The position numbers and the translations under genes are program-made. A DNA stretch of 64,000 nt from Quercus robur (Eukaryota > Streptophyta > Magnoliopsida > Fagales > Fagaceae): assembly GCF_932294415.1 (NCBI RefSeq), contig NC_065536.1, positions 51,472,354-51,536,353 on the forward strand, written 5' to 3'. Below the pieces are notes generated by a model. That model searched no databases, was not told the DNA's origin, and worked only from the letters and a program-made list of their open reading frames with translations. Each line of letters begins with the position of its first letter. The first letter of the stretch is position 1. Positions 36,396 through 46,883 of this stretch are shown here, in pieces.

Positions 36396-36918
36396 GGATG
36401 CAACCTTCAAGACAATTGGAAATACTATGAATATAAACCACAACAAAATGAATATAACTAATTCACGCACAAATCACAACACAAACACATACATCTAAAA
36501 AAAAAAAACTTGGAAATACTATGAATGCTCATTGTTCATAGATTTATTCTAAGACCTGCCATCTCAAAACCAAGCATATGATACTAGGAATGTTCAATGA
36601 ATAGAAATAATTGAATGAAAGACACTCATAGTGGCTGTAACAGCAAGATATATAATAGCAAAATATATAATAGGCACTCATAGTGGCTGTAATACTCATA
36701 GTTGATCAACTAATAGTTGCATTGGATCAAAGAATTATATCAATGCCTATCACAAGATCAAATGGAACTTAACAAAAGATAAAAAAGATTGCACTTCAAA
36801 GTCTTTGTTAGATTGCACTTCAAGTCACAACACAAATACATACATATAGTTTATGATAATTCATCAAGTGACATAAGCCACTACAAAATACATAAGCCAC
36901 TACAAAATACATAAAAGT

Positions 36919-38055
36919 CTAAACTACATCCAAAATACAATTAAACCCATTAATTACGAGATCTTCGTTTTGCCATGATTTCCTCTTGGAGTTGTTCATA
37001 AAAAGCTTTTTGTGTTCCGTTAAGCCACTTGTATCTATCATCATGATTCTTTCTTCCTCTAACCTTTCTTCCCGCTCACATTTTTTCTTCTCAATCATCA
37101 TTCTTTCCTTCTCAATCTTAAGTTTTTCTTTCCTACTTTCCTTTTCAATCGCAAGTTTTTCCCTCTCAAAAGACATTTTTTCCTCTTCCAACCGAGTTAC
37201 ATCCTCAATCAATTTCAATTTTTTGTTCAAATATTCCCCTACATCTTTTCCGGAGGCTTTGTTCTTTCGGATTGCCTTTTCGGCCTTCCTACCAATAGGT
37301 CTCTCAAAATTGGAAGTATCACCAAGTCCGGACCCACAATCCCCTTCACTAATAGATATTGCCTCTGAAGTTGGAGGCACGGATGATCTCGATCTAGCAT
37401 TGTTAGGATCGGCAAACTTTGGTTGGTCCTTTAACATGAGCCAACAATGGTCAAGAAGAAAGGGTTTCTTGTGCTTCTCTAAATACAAAGCCTTCGCATT
37501 GGTAATCTAAAAAAAATTGAAACAAATATAACATGATTAATATCTTCAAACTATTGGTGAATGGACATGTTAACACTATTTTAATATAATTTATACCTTA
37601 TCTTCTTCGGTTATACCACTTTGATGAAGTGCGTTAATTTGAGTCATACACCCAGCAAACTTATTTGTCTTTTCACTAATCGTACTCCAATGACTTAGCA
37701 AGGAGATAACAGTACGTGTGGTACCGGAGGTATTGTACTGCATGAAATATTCCCAAACTTTTTGACGAAAGGTATTTTGTGTTTGTTCATTACTGCTTAT
37801 GGCATCAACACTAGTATTGAGCCATGTTGCGACTAAGAGTTTATCTTCCTCTACAGTAAAGTTAGAGCCTCGTTTTCCTTTTGTAGAAGAGGCATTTTCA
37901 ACTTGTGGTGGAGGTGGAGGTGGAGAATCAGAAACTGACACAGGAGTATTTTGAGACGTTCCCAAAAATTGTGAGTCAATTTCTATATCCCCGTTCATGA
38001 TACCCGTGATAAATGTTAAGTCTCTACGTAACTCTGTGTCCCTACGTGACTCCAT
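36919..38055 (-). CDS. Harbinger ORF1, Myb/SANT-like with NAM-associated C-terminal domain (two exons)
   Basis: Harbinger elements need a second, DNA-binding protein that brings the transposase to the ends. Exon 1 (38055 to 37597) encodes 153 residues: a proline run (PPPPPPQ) and then a Myb/SANT-like block, [18 protein letters not shown]. The donor AAG|GTATAA at 37597/37596 and acceptor TTTTTTTAG at 37507 enclose an 88-90 bp intron, phase 0. Exon 2 (37506 to 36919) continues [16 protein letters not shown]. It includes the [12 protein letters not shown] block of NAM-associated domains and a long Glu/Lys coiled-coil region. The spliced protein has about 348 residues. Both exons are undamaged. 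Confidence 0.85.
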
Positions 38056-38099
38056 AAAATTAGAAAAAATATATATAAACTTCCCTGCACACAGAAAAT

Positions 38100-38960
38100 T
38101 TCCAAACTAACTTTTATGTCGACACAACAAATTACAGAGACATTTATAGACATTTACAGAGACAAATTACACAACAAACTTACATTTATATTACAGAGAC
38201 ATTTATATTACATTTATAGACAAATTACAAATTACAGAGCCCACACAACAAATTACAGTGACCCAATACATTCATGTGGTTTTGTGCAATACAGGAATGT
38301 GGTTTTGTGCAACACAACAATTTACAGAGACCACCCAAATGTAACTCTGTGGTTTTGTGCAACATAACAAATTACAGTAACCACCCAAACATGTAAACTT
38401 CCCTGCACAAATTACAGAGACCACAGAAACCACAAAACAAATTCCTGCAAACAGAAAATTCCCAATACATTCCTCCATTCAGATGTTATACCCAACAAAA
38501 ATAGCAAAAAAATAACACCATTTGCCCAAATCAACATAGCAACAACACCATTTTTCACCACAAAATAACACCACAAAATAACACTAAACCCAGAAAAATT
38601 AAGCCATGAAAAAATTCACTACAAAAGAAAAGAGAGAGCACTGACCTGAAGTGGATTGGCTGGGACGACGACGGCGTGGGCTGGGCTGGGACGATGACGG
38701 CGTGGAGAGCTTGATGAGTGAGATGAGAGCTTGATGAGTGAGAGAGATGAGAGCTTGCGATGGCGTGGGCTGGGACGGTGACAGACAGCGTGGGCTGGGT
38801 TGGTCTGGGACGGCGACGGTGATGAGTGCTTGATGAGTGAGGGAGATGAGTGATCTGGAGTGCGATGAGTGAGGGAGATGCTTGCGACGGCGTGGGCTGG
38901 GCTGGGCTGGGACGGCGACAGTGATGAGTGAGGGAGATGAGAGTGACGGTGGAGATATAT
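38100..38960. repeat. Short tandem repeats at the 5' side of the Harbinger genes
   Basis: 38110-38420 repeats acaaattacagagac-like and gtggttttgtgcaac-like units. 38640-38960 repeats GC-rich ggcgtgggctgggacg and gatgagtgagggagatgag units. This is the presumed promoter side of ORF1. Confidence 0.7.
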
Positions 38961-39364
38961 AATAAAAGAATGAAAAAAACTAAGGTTACTTTTATTATTT
39001 TAATCGGCAGTTGATTAAAATTTTTTTTTTTTTTTTTTTAGATGAGTATAGATGTGCACTGTAGCAAATTAGCTAAATTTTATGGATTTGGCTCCACTGT
39101 TGCAAGCCTATTTTGCTATATTGGTGGAGCTAAAATAGCATTATAGCTTTTTTGCTCCACTGCTGCAAATGCTCTTAGCAGTGTCCTTACATATCAGAAA
39201 CTCATCCTAATTGTTGAACTACTTTTTAATTGGTCAAATTTCCCATAACCAAGATGGGAATCCTTGACCAAAAGTTCTTAATTCACCTCCTTAATCAGAA
39301 GGCTACAAGCTAGCTAAGTCAAATTTCCCTATCTTCTTGTCATAAACCGTAGCTAAATTGATTG

Positions 39365-40232
39365 TGTTAGGTTCTAAAGACTTAGGATCTTATGTATTTA
39401 GAACTCTAATGTGTATTGTTGGCAAACCATGATCAAAACAAGATGTTTAGTCGTGTTTAGACTTGCTCAAAGTTGGTTCATTTATGTAAAGTTGAAATAA
39501 GCTGATGCAGAAACTAATTATGCTTCTCGGCCTGGTTCGATTGATCGAATCTTAGACTCGATTAATCGAAAATCAGGTCAGATGCATTTTCTGCAGAATT
39601 CCAACTCAGCCCTAGTTTGTTTTAAAACGTTTAGGGTTTTGTAATTTGCCCTAGGTATATAAGGAAAACCCTAGCCACGTTTTAGTATTGCTCATATTGC
39701 TGTTTGTGTAAATCTCTTGTGAGATCTGTGAGGAGCTTTCCTTTACACAAGCTTAGGATTATCAAGAAGGAGATTTCTTCAAGAGCTTGATGATCATTCA
39801 GTTGCTGCCATAAGAACTTAAAGAAACACAAGCGGGTGTGCTTGTGCTTGTGCTTGTGCTTGTGCTTGTACTTGCTGGAGAATCCCAGAAAGAAGAAGTC
39901 CGTGGTTTCGGAGCTTGCACGTGGTTGTGTTAGTAAGTTTCTACTGGTGGGTAGCAATAGGATGTTAGTGGTCTAAGTCTTGTTGAACAACTTCGATTCT
40001 TTCATAGTAGATTCAGGTTACCTTGAGGATAGCTAGGTTAAATCCTCCTCAGGTTTTTACTGGTTTGGTTTCCTGGGTGATCATATCATTGTTTTATTTA
40101 TCTTTCCGCTGCTTTGCATGATATGATTGTTTTGATTGTGATAACTTAGATTTGTTAATTTGGACTAAGTAACAACTTGGCTAATTATCTAGGTTAATCC
40201 AATTGTAGTTTTAAGGGGTCTAAAAACTATCA
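39365..40232 (+). mobile_element. Solo LTR, family shared with 58009 and 59729
   Basis: 868 bp, TGTTAGG...CTATCA, flanked by perfect GATTG duplications (39360-39364, 40233-40237). TATA box GTATATAAGG at about 39655-39664. Upstream of it lie decayed palindromic words TCGATTGATCGA and TCGATTAATCGA (39537-39570). A (cttgtg)n hexanucleotide run lies at about 39838-39868. It sits just outside the right end of the Harbinger element. Confidence 0.9.
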
Positions 40233-40237
40233 GATTG

Positions 40238-41649
40238 AAATTTTTGCTTTTGCAAAATATTCCTGTCCTAAAGGCAAGAAGCCCATTAAGATGACAAATT
40301 AGAGCAAATTACAGCCCAAGTGTAACTCTATTGATTGTCCCCACATTTGGATGATAGTAATTGATTGTTCCCACGTTTAGCTCATTTCAAAACTAGGATT
40401 TGTAGTCTTAATGTAGTGATCGATTTAGTCAATCAATTCTGAAGATTAAAAGATTTCAACGTTTTTAGTCTTTTGGACTTCAGCATTGGACTCTTCCACT
40501 ATTTATTTATTTATTTATTTATTTTTTGAAATTAAAGAGTTTCTCTCATTATTTGCATGTTATAAAAACCTGTTATAGGTTTATAGCTCGTTGGACAAAG
40601 AAAACTGAACCGGTGCATTGTTTTTTGAAGAATAACCCAAACGCCATTATATACCTCTGATTTTATTCTCCCACTTTGCCTTGCTTCCTCCATATATGCC
40701 AATTTGCTTTTACATCATCAGATTCAAACTTCATTCCTTTTTGGCTAAACTCAAGGTATTTTTTGCCTTGTATTTTCTTCTCTCTTTTTTATTATTTAAA
40801 TAGTACTGTTGTCTACTTGAATATTAAATGGGTATTTGCACGTAGAGTGTTTGTTAAAATGCCTAAGTGTTTTGCTCTTTTTTTTATATTCTTTTTCTAG
40901 AATTTGATTTTGATAACATTCCTCCTATTTTATTTGCCAGCCCCTAATAGCTAGAAATGAATAATAGGATGAAATTACCCTTTAACATTAACTTTTGTGA
41001 TTTTACTTTACTGTTATATAAATCTCCACATGGAACGAAGTCTCACCGAGGAAGAAGCTGGGTTGGTTCTACGTGGTAATGGAAGTAGTGAGAGTAGAAT
41101 GCATGGATTTTTTTAAAGCTCTCTGATTTATTTATTTTTTGTTGCTTACTGTGTTGATGTTAAGGACTTAATGTCAAACTTATTTAGTATAGGTACTATT
41201 GTTTTAGTTGTGGGCACAATTTGACGTGTTTTGATGTCTGTGTTTGTTGTTCACGAGTAGAGGGATATCGCTCCACTGGATGTGAATGGCGATGTTGGGG
41301 TCTCAGACAAAGATTATGAGGTACATGTCTTTGATATCAAGGTTTCTAATTTCCTTTATATCAAGTTGTGATAGTTAGTTTCTTTGAAAGCACACCACCT
41401 TAGTTTTGTATGTAGAAAAAAAACTAAGCAAATGAAGAGTGCCATATGCAATTAGTACTTTCCTAAGTCCAACGATTTCTTTTTTTCTATTTTGTTTAGT
41501 GACATTTAGTGTCATCCCTATTAAACTAAAAGTGAGTTGGTATTTCATTTTTTTTTTTTGTTTTTATTGAAGTTATTTGCAATTTGTGGAGCTGAAGATA
41601 AATGTTACGTTAAAGAAAATTGTTTTGATGTAGCATGTAACTTTAATTG
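40238..41649 (+). other. Intergenic stretch with possible host-exon fragments
   Basis: Mostly AT-rich. Two short open pieces look exon-like. 41030-41116 starts MERSLTEEEAGLVLRGNG. 41261-41320 reads RDIAPLDVNGDVGVSDKDYE and ends in GAG|GTACAT, a plausible donor. I do not recognise the protein, and nothing continues it beyond the retroelement insertion at 41655. 41515-41650 is a diverged copy of 50070-50185, on the other side of that insertion. Confidence 0.3.
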
Positions 41650-41654
41650 GTTTC

Positions 41655-42765
41655 TGAAAGTTCAAAAACGTGTACAAAAACACTTTTGAACGTTTAGACC
41701 CCCAAAAATCAATTTAATCAACACAAGCAATATGTTAAACAACTAGTGTGCGGAAACTTAACATATGCTATAACATGGAATTGATTAAACAACTATCTAA
41801 GCCACAACAAGATAAACCACAGCAGATAATGTAAAGGCAGAGATAGAGAGGAAGGAAGATGCAAACACAGCGATAACACCAGATATGTTATCGAAGAGGA
41901 AACCGAAGACCTCGGCGAAAAACCTCTCCGCCGCCCTCCAAGCGGTAATCAATCCACTAGAAAATACAGTTGGGATACAAGGACAGCAATAGACCCTCCA
42001 AGCCTAATCTACCCAATGCACCTAAGCCCTCCAAGCTTCTTGCTCCAACGAGGTTGCGCCGAACCTTTTTCTTTTCTAGCTTTCCGGATTCCGCTACTAC
42101 ACCGTAGCATCAACCAATAAAGATTGGCTCCTTCCTAACTGCTTCCCAGAACTCCAAACGACTGTCTCACAGAGATGATAATGGTGAGAACCAGGTTTGG
42201 TATAATGGCCTCTCAAGGATTTGACAATGGAGAGGAAGAGAGTGAGGGATTTTGATGAGACTCTAAGGTAGAGATTGTGGGTAAAACAATCTGGTTTTTC
42301 TTTAGGGTTTCTCTCTCAAAATTCTCTCTGGAAGCTCTCTTTCAATCGTGGGTTAAAAGGGTATTTATACTGAAGTGGAGTGGAATGCGAAACGTCAGAT
42401 TTTTCCAAAACAGGGGTGGCTCGCGGCTTGACCTCGCGGCTTGACTAAGTCGCGAGTTCCAGTCGCGAGATAACCGTATGGCCAGTTGTCCTGTTTTGTC
42501 CTGTAGTGCTCCAGCTAGCATGACTGTTCATCTTCCAGCATGCTTGGCACGTGTGCAGATTCTGGCGGGTTGAAGCCGCGAGTCCAGCCGCGAGTTCCAG
42601 CCGCGACACTCTGTTTTCTTGCACACTCTTGAGCAATCTTCACACTATCTCACTCACTACCCTTACAACAATCCCACCTAAATACAGGGTTACTAAATGC
42701 TGAATTACAAGCAAATTTGGCACGGAATAAAGCCAATTAGATGGTTGAATAAATTCAACCTTACA
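41655..42765 (-). repeat. 3' LTR of the gag-ORF2 element
   Basis: 1111 bp, TGTAAGG...CTTTCA on the minus strand. TATA box GTATAAATACC at about 42361-42371 (minus). Upstream of it are clusters of TCGCGAC/TCGCGGC words at about 42420-42465 and 42575-42608. Confidence 0.95.
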
Positions 42766-42766
42766 A

Positions 42767-42777
42767 TCTCCCCCTTT
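42767..42777 (-). other. Polypurine tract of the gag-ORF2 element
   Basis: AAAGGGGGAGA on the minus strand, one base from the 3' LTR. Three more G-rich tracts of the same type lie at about 43515-43522, 43552-43561 and 43571-43581. Confidence 0.85.
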
Positions 42778-43594
42778 GGCTATTCCGTGACAAAACCCTA
42801 AAACAGACTCTAGACTTAACATGTGAGTTGGGAACAGTTGATCAAAACTCACTCACACCTAACTCTAGAAGCTGTGAAGCACTTGAATCATATGAACATA
42901 AACTCCTGAAACACAACAATACACCATGATCATTGTAAGCAGAAAATTATAAATGCATATGAAACAGGCAAAAAGAGATCAAGCATAAGATGGAGTTAAT
43001 GAACAAACCATGGCTTGATCAACCAAGTGAACACCACAAAGTAGTGATCACAGTGTTCATTCACACTTGGAATGAACACAAAGACATACAAGTTAACAAG
43101 CACAAGGCAAGCCACTTGTATGCTCAACACTCAACCAATGCATAGCACACATGGCATATGCATCTAGGAACAATCCTACAAGAGCACAAGAGTGACAGTA
43201 CATAAACCACAATGCAGAACATTTAGATTTAAAATACTGATTTCACATAGTATAAAGGCTGCACTTAAGCATGGTACAAACCACAAGGCCTACAAACTAT
43301 GCATAAAACATAAACCCTGAAAGCTTACATAAGCATATGGGTACAAACCAACAAATACTTGAATAACATCATCAAACATATATAAAAGTTTATCCAAGAG
43401 TATATGAAGAAAGTTAGAAACAGTTATACACCAAAACACAGTGTAACAAAACCAAAATAACCATAAGTTTAGAAGATAAGACAAAAAAAAAACAAAAGTA
43501 TGTGTGTGTGTGTACTCCCCCTATCACTATGCACACTTCCCTTTGAACTTTTCTCCCCCTTACTGAATGCTCTCCCCCTTTTTGTCACGAATAG
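42778..43594 (-). other. Non-coding stretch between ORF2 and the 3' LTR
   Basis: No open frame of interest. A roughly 22-bp phrase around GCTATTCCGTGACAAAA (about 42779-42795) recurs inverted at about 43577-43597 (TTTTTGTCACGAATAGC). A GT run lies at 43499-43513. Confidence 0.55.
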
Positions 43595-44740
43595 CTAAAG
43601 ACTCTCGTCCAACTTTCGTTGAATCTCATCTAGCTGATTCTCCATAGTCTCGAGTCGCATTTGGACATGGTTGTTTGTGGAGTAGAGAAGTGCCACAAGC
43701 TCATCAACCCGTTTCTGAATATGCTCAAGAACACTGCCAACTCTGTCAGTAGGAGAAGCAGTTTGTGCTTGCGGAATACCAGCCGGTGAAGCTTCAGGAA
43801 CATCACGAGATGCAGATGTGGTATGTGCAGGTGTCTCTGAGTCAGGGGCAAATGAAGGACCCGGAGAGATGTGAGCATGTCTTGGTGATTTGGAGGAGTG
43901 ACTTCTGCTCGCCTGAAGAGTGAACAAAGAAATGGGACGTTGACGAGTCAACATTTTACCATCTGCAGGAGGAGTAATGCCAGCACTAAGGATGATTTTC
44001 ATGACGAGACTGTAAAATGGAATGATTCCTCGAGCTGTAGATCGACAAGCGGTCTTCCTCAAGTTGTAGTAGATGTGAGCACATATATCAATGGGGGCTC
44101 CGGTAATGAGATCACACAGAAATATAGCTCTCCCAAGATTGATGAATGTAGTGTTGGATAGTGGGTAGAGATTGGTGAACATGATCAACTTCAGTGTGGT
44201 CAACTCAGGTGCAAACTTTGCGGTGCTGATGGAAGTTCCTGCACTAGACACCTCATGATCGTGTCCTAGGATTTGTAGAATTTCCCCAACCTCTGGATTT
44301 CGTTCATCATAGGGAGTTAAGTTCACATTCTGAGGTCTGGTGATGCCGAGAAGATCTGCGATGGAGTCTGGGGTAACACTAAACTCTGTTCCTCTGACCC
44401 AGAAAATGAGGATAGGTCCAAGATCAGATGCATTGGAGAAGCATTCCTTGACCAGCTCATCCATCGGATCATCAAAGTTTCCGAACAAGTTTGCCCAGTC
44501 TCGTTTCTCAAAGATTCGAGGGATGAAAGTAGTCCCTAAGGTGTTGAACTCTACTACCCGCTCCACTATAGTTGTTGACTTGTCAAACACATTTGAGTAG
44601 GCGTGTGAGTTCAGGGGAACTCTGAATCTATCCTCATTGGGATCTTGAGATGCTTGAGATGAAAGACGAGTCCTTTTAGCAACTGGGGTTGCTGGTTCGT
44701 CAGAAACAATGTCTTTACCCCTGGAAGATCGACGAGACAT
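43595..44740 (-). CDS. ORF2 of the retroelement: putative plant transposon protein domain plus C-terminal coiled coil
   Basis: 381 residues from MSRRSSRGKDIVSDEPATP. The frame is open 16 codons further upstream, but that part is the pyrimidine tract and AG of a consensus 3' splice site ending at 44741. The basic N-terminus (KRTRL, 22-26) may be a nuclear signal. Residues about 75-250 (IFEKRDWANLFGNFDDP, then FWVRGTEFSVTPDSIADLLG) resemble the 'putative plant transposon protein' domain found in many plant retroelements. A Ser/Pro-rich linker follows, and residues about 334-381 form a predicted coiled coil (VLEHIQKRVDELVALL, then METMENQLDEIQRKL-like). There is no signal peptide or clear membrane anchor, so it is not a classical envelope protein. 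It occupies the position of the second, env-like ORF of Sireviruses. The reading frame is intact, but its function is unknown. Confidence 0.8.
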   Translation of the reverse strand: MSRRSSRGKDIVSDEPATPVAKRTRLSSQASQDPNEDRFRVPLNSHAYSNVFDKSTTIVERVVEFNTLGTTFIPRIFEKRDWANLFGNFDDPMDELVKECFSNASDLGPILIFWVRGTEFSVTPDSIADLLGITRPQNVNLTPYDERNPEVGEILQILGHDHEVSSAGTSISTAKFAPELTTLKLIMFTNLYPLSNTTFINLGRAIFLCDLITGAPIDICAHIYYNLRKTACRSTARGIIPFYSLVMKIILSAGITPPADGKMLTRQRPISLFTLQASRSHSSKSPRHAHISPGPSFAPDSETPAHTTSASRDVPEASPAGIPQAQTASPTDRVGSVLEHIQKRVDELVALLYSTNNHVQMRLETMENQLDEIQRKLDESL

Positions 44741-45427
44741 CTGCAAGAAAACAGGCCAACAGAAAAGAACCAAGCAACAATACCCCACAAAAGATTGTCA
44801 ACAAGATACAGTATAAACACTATTTCAATATAAAAACCCAGACTGAAAATAGTGCAGACCCAACCAATCCTTCCAACAAAAAAACGCACAAACTAATACG
44901 TGCATCAAACTTGGTGAAAGTGTACCAAGACAAAGAAAGGCATCACAACTGTCATTGAGACAAGTTAACATGACCATGATATGCAATAAGAAACAGCATA
45001 TGAACATTTAGAACAGATAACATAAATCACTCCATCAGAGACATGAACATGGGGAAAAAATTTCAATCATGAAGAAACCAAACATCCACACTGGAGCACG
45101 TGGAGAGACAAACATTATGTTATCATATCAACTCAGAAACCAGAACCAAACACCAACATCAATATTCAGGCAAGTGTAATGAGTAAGTCACATAAACACC
45201 AAACCCATTTCAGAAAAGATCCTCAGATTCAATAATCAGCAAAAAAAAATCAGAACAATGAAAAACACATTGACTGCTCAGCATGAAAACGGGTGAGAAC
45301 AATATCAAAACAGGATACTCCATACCCATTACACATAGAGATAAGAATAACGAACACAATACCAGTCCAAACAGTAACAGAAAAATGCAGGAAAAAGAAA
45401 CTGAGATTGAGAAAGCAAAACCCATAC
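44741..45427 (-). other. Intron-like segment upstream of ORF2
   Basis: On the minus strand the sequence ...ATCAAGAAAAG|GTATGGG at 45428/45427 is a strong 5' splice site. TTTTCTTGCAG ending at 44741 is a strong 3' splice site, followed at once by the ORF2 ATG. The 687-nt interval is T-rich, as plant introns are. Several small frames inside it are not conserved-looking. Confidence 0.65.
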
Positions 45428-45574
45428 CTTTTCTTGATGATTTGGAGAAGAAACGAAGCACCAAAAGGGTAAAAAAATGGATTCACGAAGAGTTTTGGGA
45501 GGAAACAACAGTTTTAAAAGAAAATGAACAGTTACAAAAGTTCGAGGGAAAACTGAAAGAGGTTTAAAAACTGC

Positions 45575-45865
45575 TCCTGTTTCTGCAAAACACGCGATTT
45601 TCGCGACTGGTTCAAGTCGCCACACAGTCGCCAGCTCAAGCCGCCAAAACACTCAAGAGGAAAATTTTGAAAAATTTTTCTAAGTGTTTTTCGCGACTGG
45701 AAGGTCTACCCGCGAGTGAGTCGCGAGCTGAGCCGCGAAAATCTCTGAGTGAATCTCGCGACTGGACCTTCCACTCGCGAACAAGTCGCCAAAACTGACC
45801 AGCGAAGATGCGACTGAAGCTCGCGACTTGACATACCTGCGACTGAGCCGCCAAAACAGGGCAAA
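45575..45865 (-). promoter_or_regulatory. Internal cluster of CGCG/GCGAC words upstream of ORF2
   Basis: At least a dozen copies of cgcgactgg, tcgcgag, agtcgcca and agccgccaaaac-type words in under 300 bp. The same words stand upstream of the LTR TATA box. They sit just upstream of the presumed ORF2 leader exon, so an internal promoter or enhancer is possible. No good TATA box follows. Confidence 0.5.
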
Positions 45866-46883
45866 ACTGTATTTTTGAAATTTTCAGATTTTTCCAGCAA
45901 AACACTTTCCAAAAACACCTAAAACACTCAAAAATCTTTTTGTGCTTGAATCAACAAAGATTGAGCATGTGAAAACACATTTTATCAAGTACAATCACAC
46001 AAATGAATATGGCATTTATCAAACATAAACTTGTGTGTTGTGTGTGGATATCAGCAATGAAATAGTCCTTTGTCTAATGTGAAGCTTCAATGATCAATTC
46101 AACCAAGGCATACACAATTAGCACTAGATCATGTGACCAATCTCAATTATAGAAATATGAAAATATGACTTCCCACACAACTTGATAACATAACTAGGAG
46201 CCTTTCATTTGACTCCACTTTCAGCCATAACAATTGATCTTTTGAGGCAATCATCTCTCATTGTGAGAGGGATATATAACACTTTTCTTAGAAGAATAGG
46301 CCTTTGGCCTTTTTGAAAGAAATTTCACTTTTAATATAAAGTCGCTTACCCTTTTTCCTAGTCAAATACTAGAATGTGCGACAGGCTTTTGTAGCTCAAT
46401 ATCTCTTTTCATTTGGAGATTTACATTTAGTGAGCTCTTTTTTTAGCAAAAAAAATAAAAAATGGGAAGAGATATAGACACAAATCTATGCATGTTTCAA
46501 GATCGACATAACCATTCACTAATCATTCATGACAAGCTTGAAGATCTATTTACAACAATCACATAGATTTCAAGATTTTTCCCATAGTGATATGAGTGCA
46601 TGAAAACAAGTAATGTTCGAAAATGCACAAAGCCATTAGCACAAAGGTACAAGGCAAAACGAGTCTTAAGACAAAACTCAACAAAGTCGATCAAGCTTTT
46701 TGATTTTCAAATTTTTATGTAATTTTTGGATTTTTGACTCAAGAAACAAAAAGATTGATAAAACACAATTAAGAGATATTCACAAGAAGACAAACAAACA
46801 AACGAAATCAAAACCATCAAGCATACCAAACAAACATAGTCACAAAGCATAGGAAGTATTAATGCATGGACATGTTGTAATGC
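45866..46883 (-). other. Non-coding stretch between gag and the ORF2 leader
   Basis: This is where pol would be expected after gag. It is AT-rich with no protease, integrase or RT motif and no long open frame. Confidence 0.7.

Larger units (their letters stand above)
34469..39174 (-). mobile_element. PIF/Harbinger DNA transposon, probably autonomous
   Basis: 4706 bp flanked by the 3-bp duplication TTA (34466-34468, 39175-39177). The terminal inverted repeats open GAGCATTCACAGTAGTGGAG on the left and GAGCATTTGCAGCAGTGGAG (in reverse complement) on the right: 17 of 20 identical, with looser similarity further in. It encodes both proteins Harbinger elements need, on the minus strand: a DDE transposase (35133-36395) and a two-exon Myb/NAM-associated ORF1 (36919-38055). 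Both are open. The left inner flank holds a GCC-repeat stretch (about 34695-34805). The promoter side holds GC-rich (38640-38950) and acaaattacag-type (38110-38420) short repeats. Confidence 0.93.

Noticed and set aside
43595..44740. ORF2 as a true envelope glycoprotein
   Set aside because: No signal peptide, transmembrane anchor or glycoprotein-like Cys pattern is visible. The hydrophobic codons before the ATG are the splice acceptor's pyrimidine tract.
44611..45652. Several 60-107 codon frames on both strands upstream of ORF2
   Set aside because: They lie in the intron-like segment and CGCG cluster. They are mutually overlapping with no recognisable domain.
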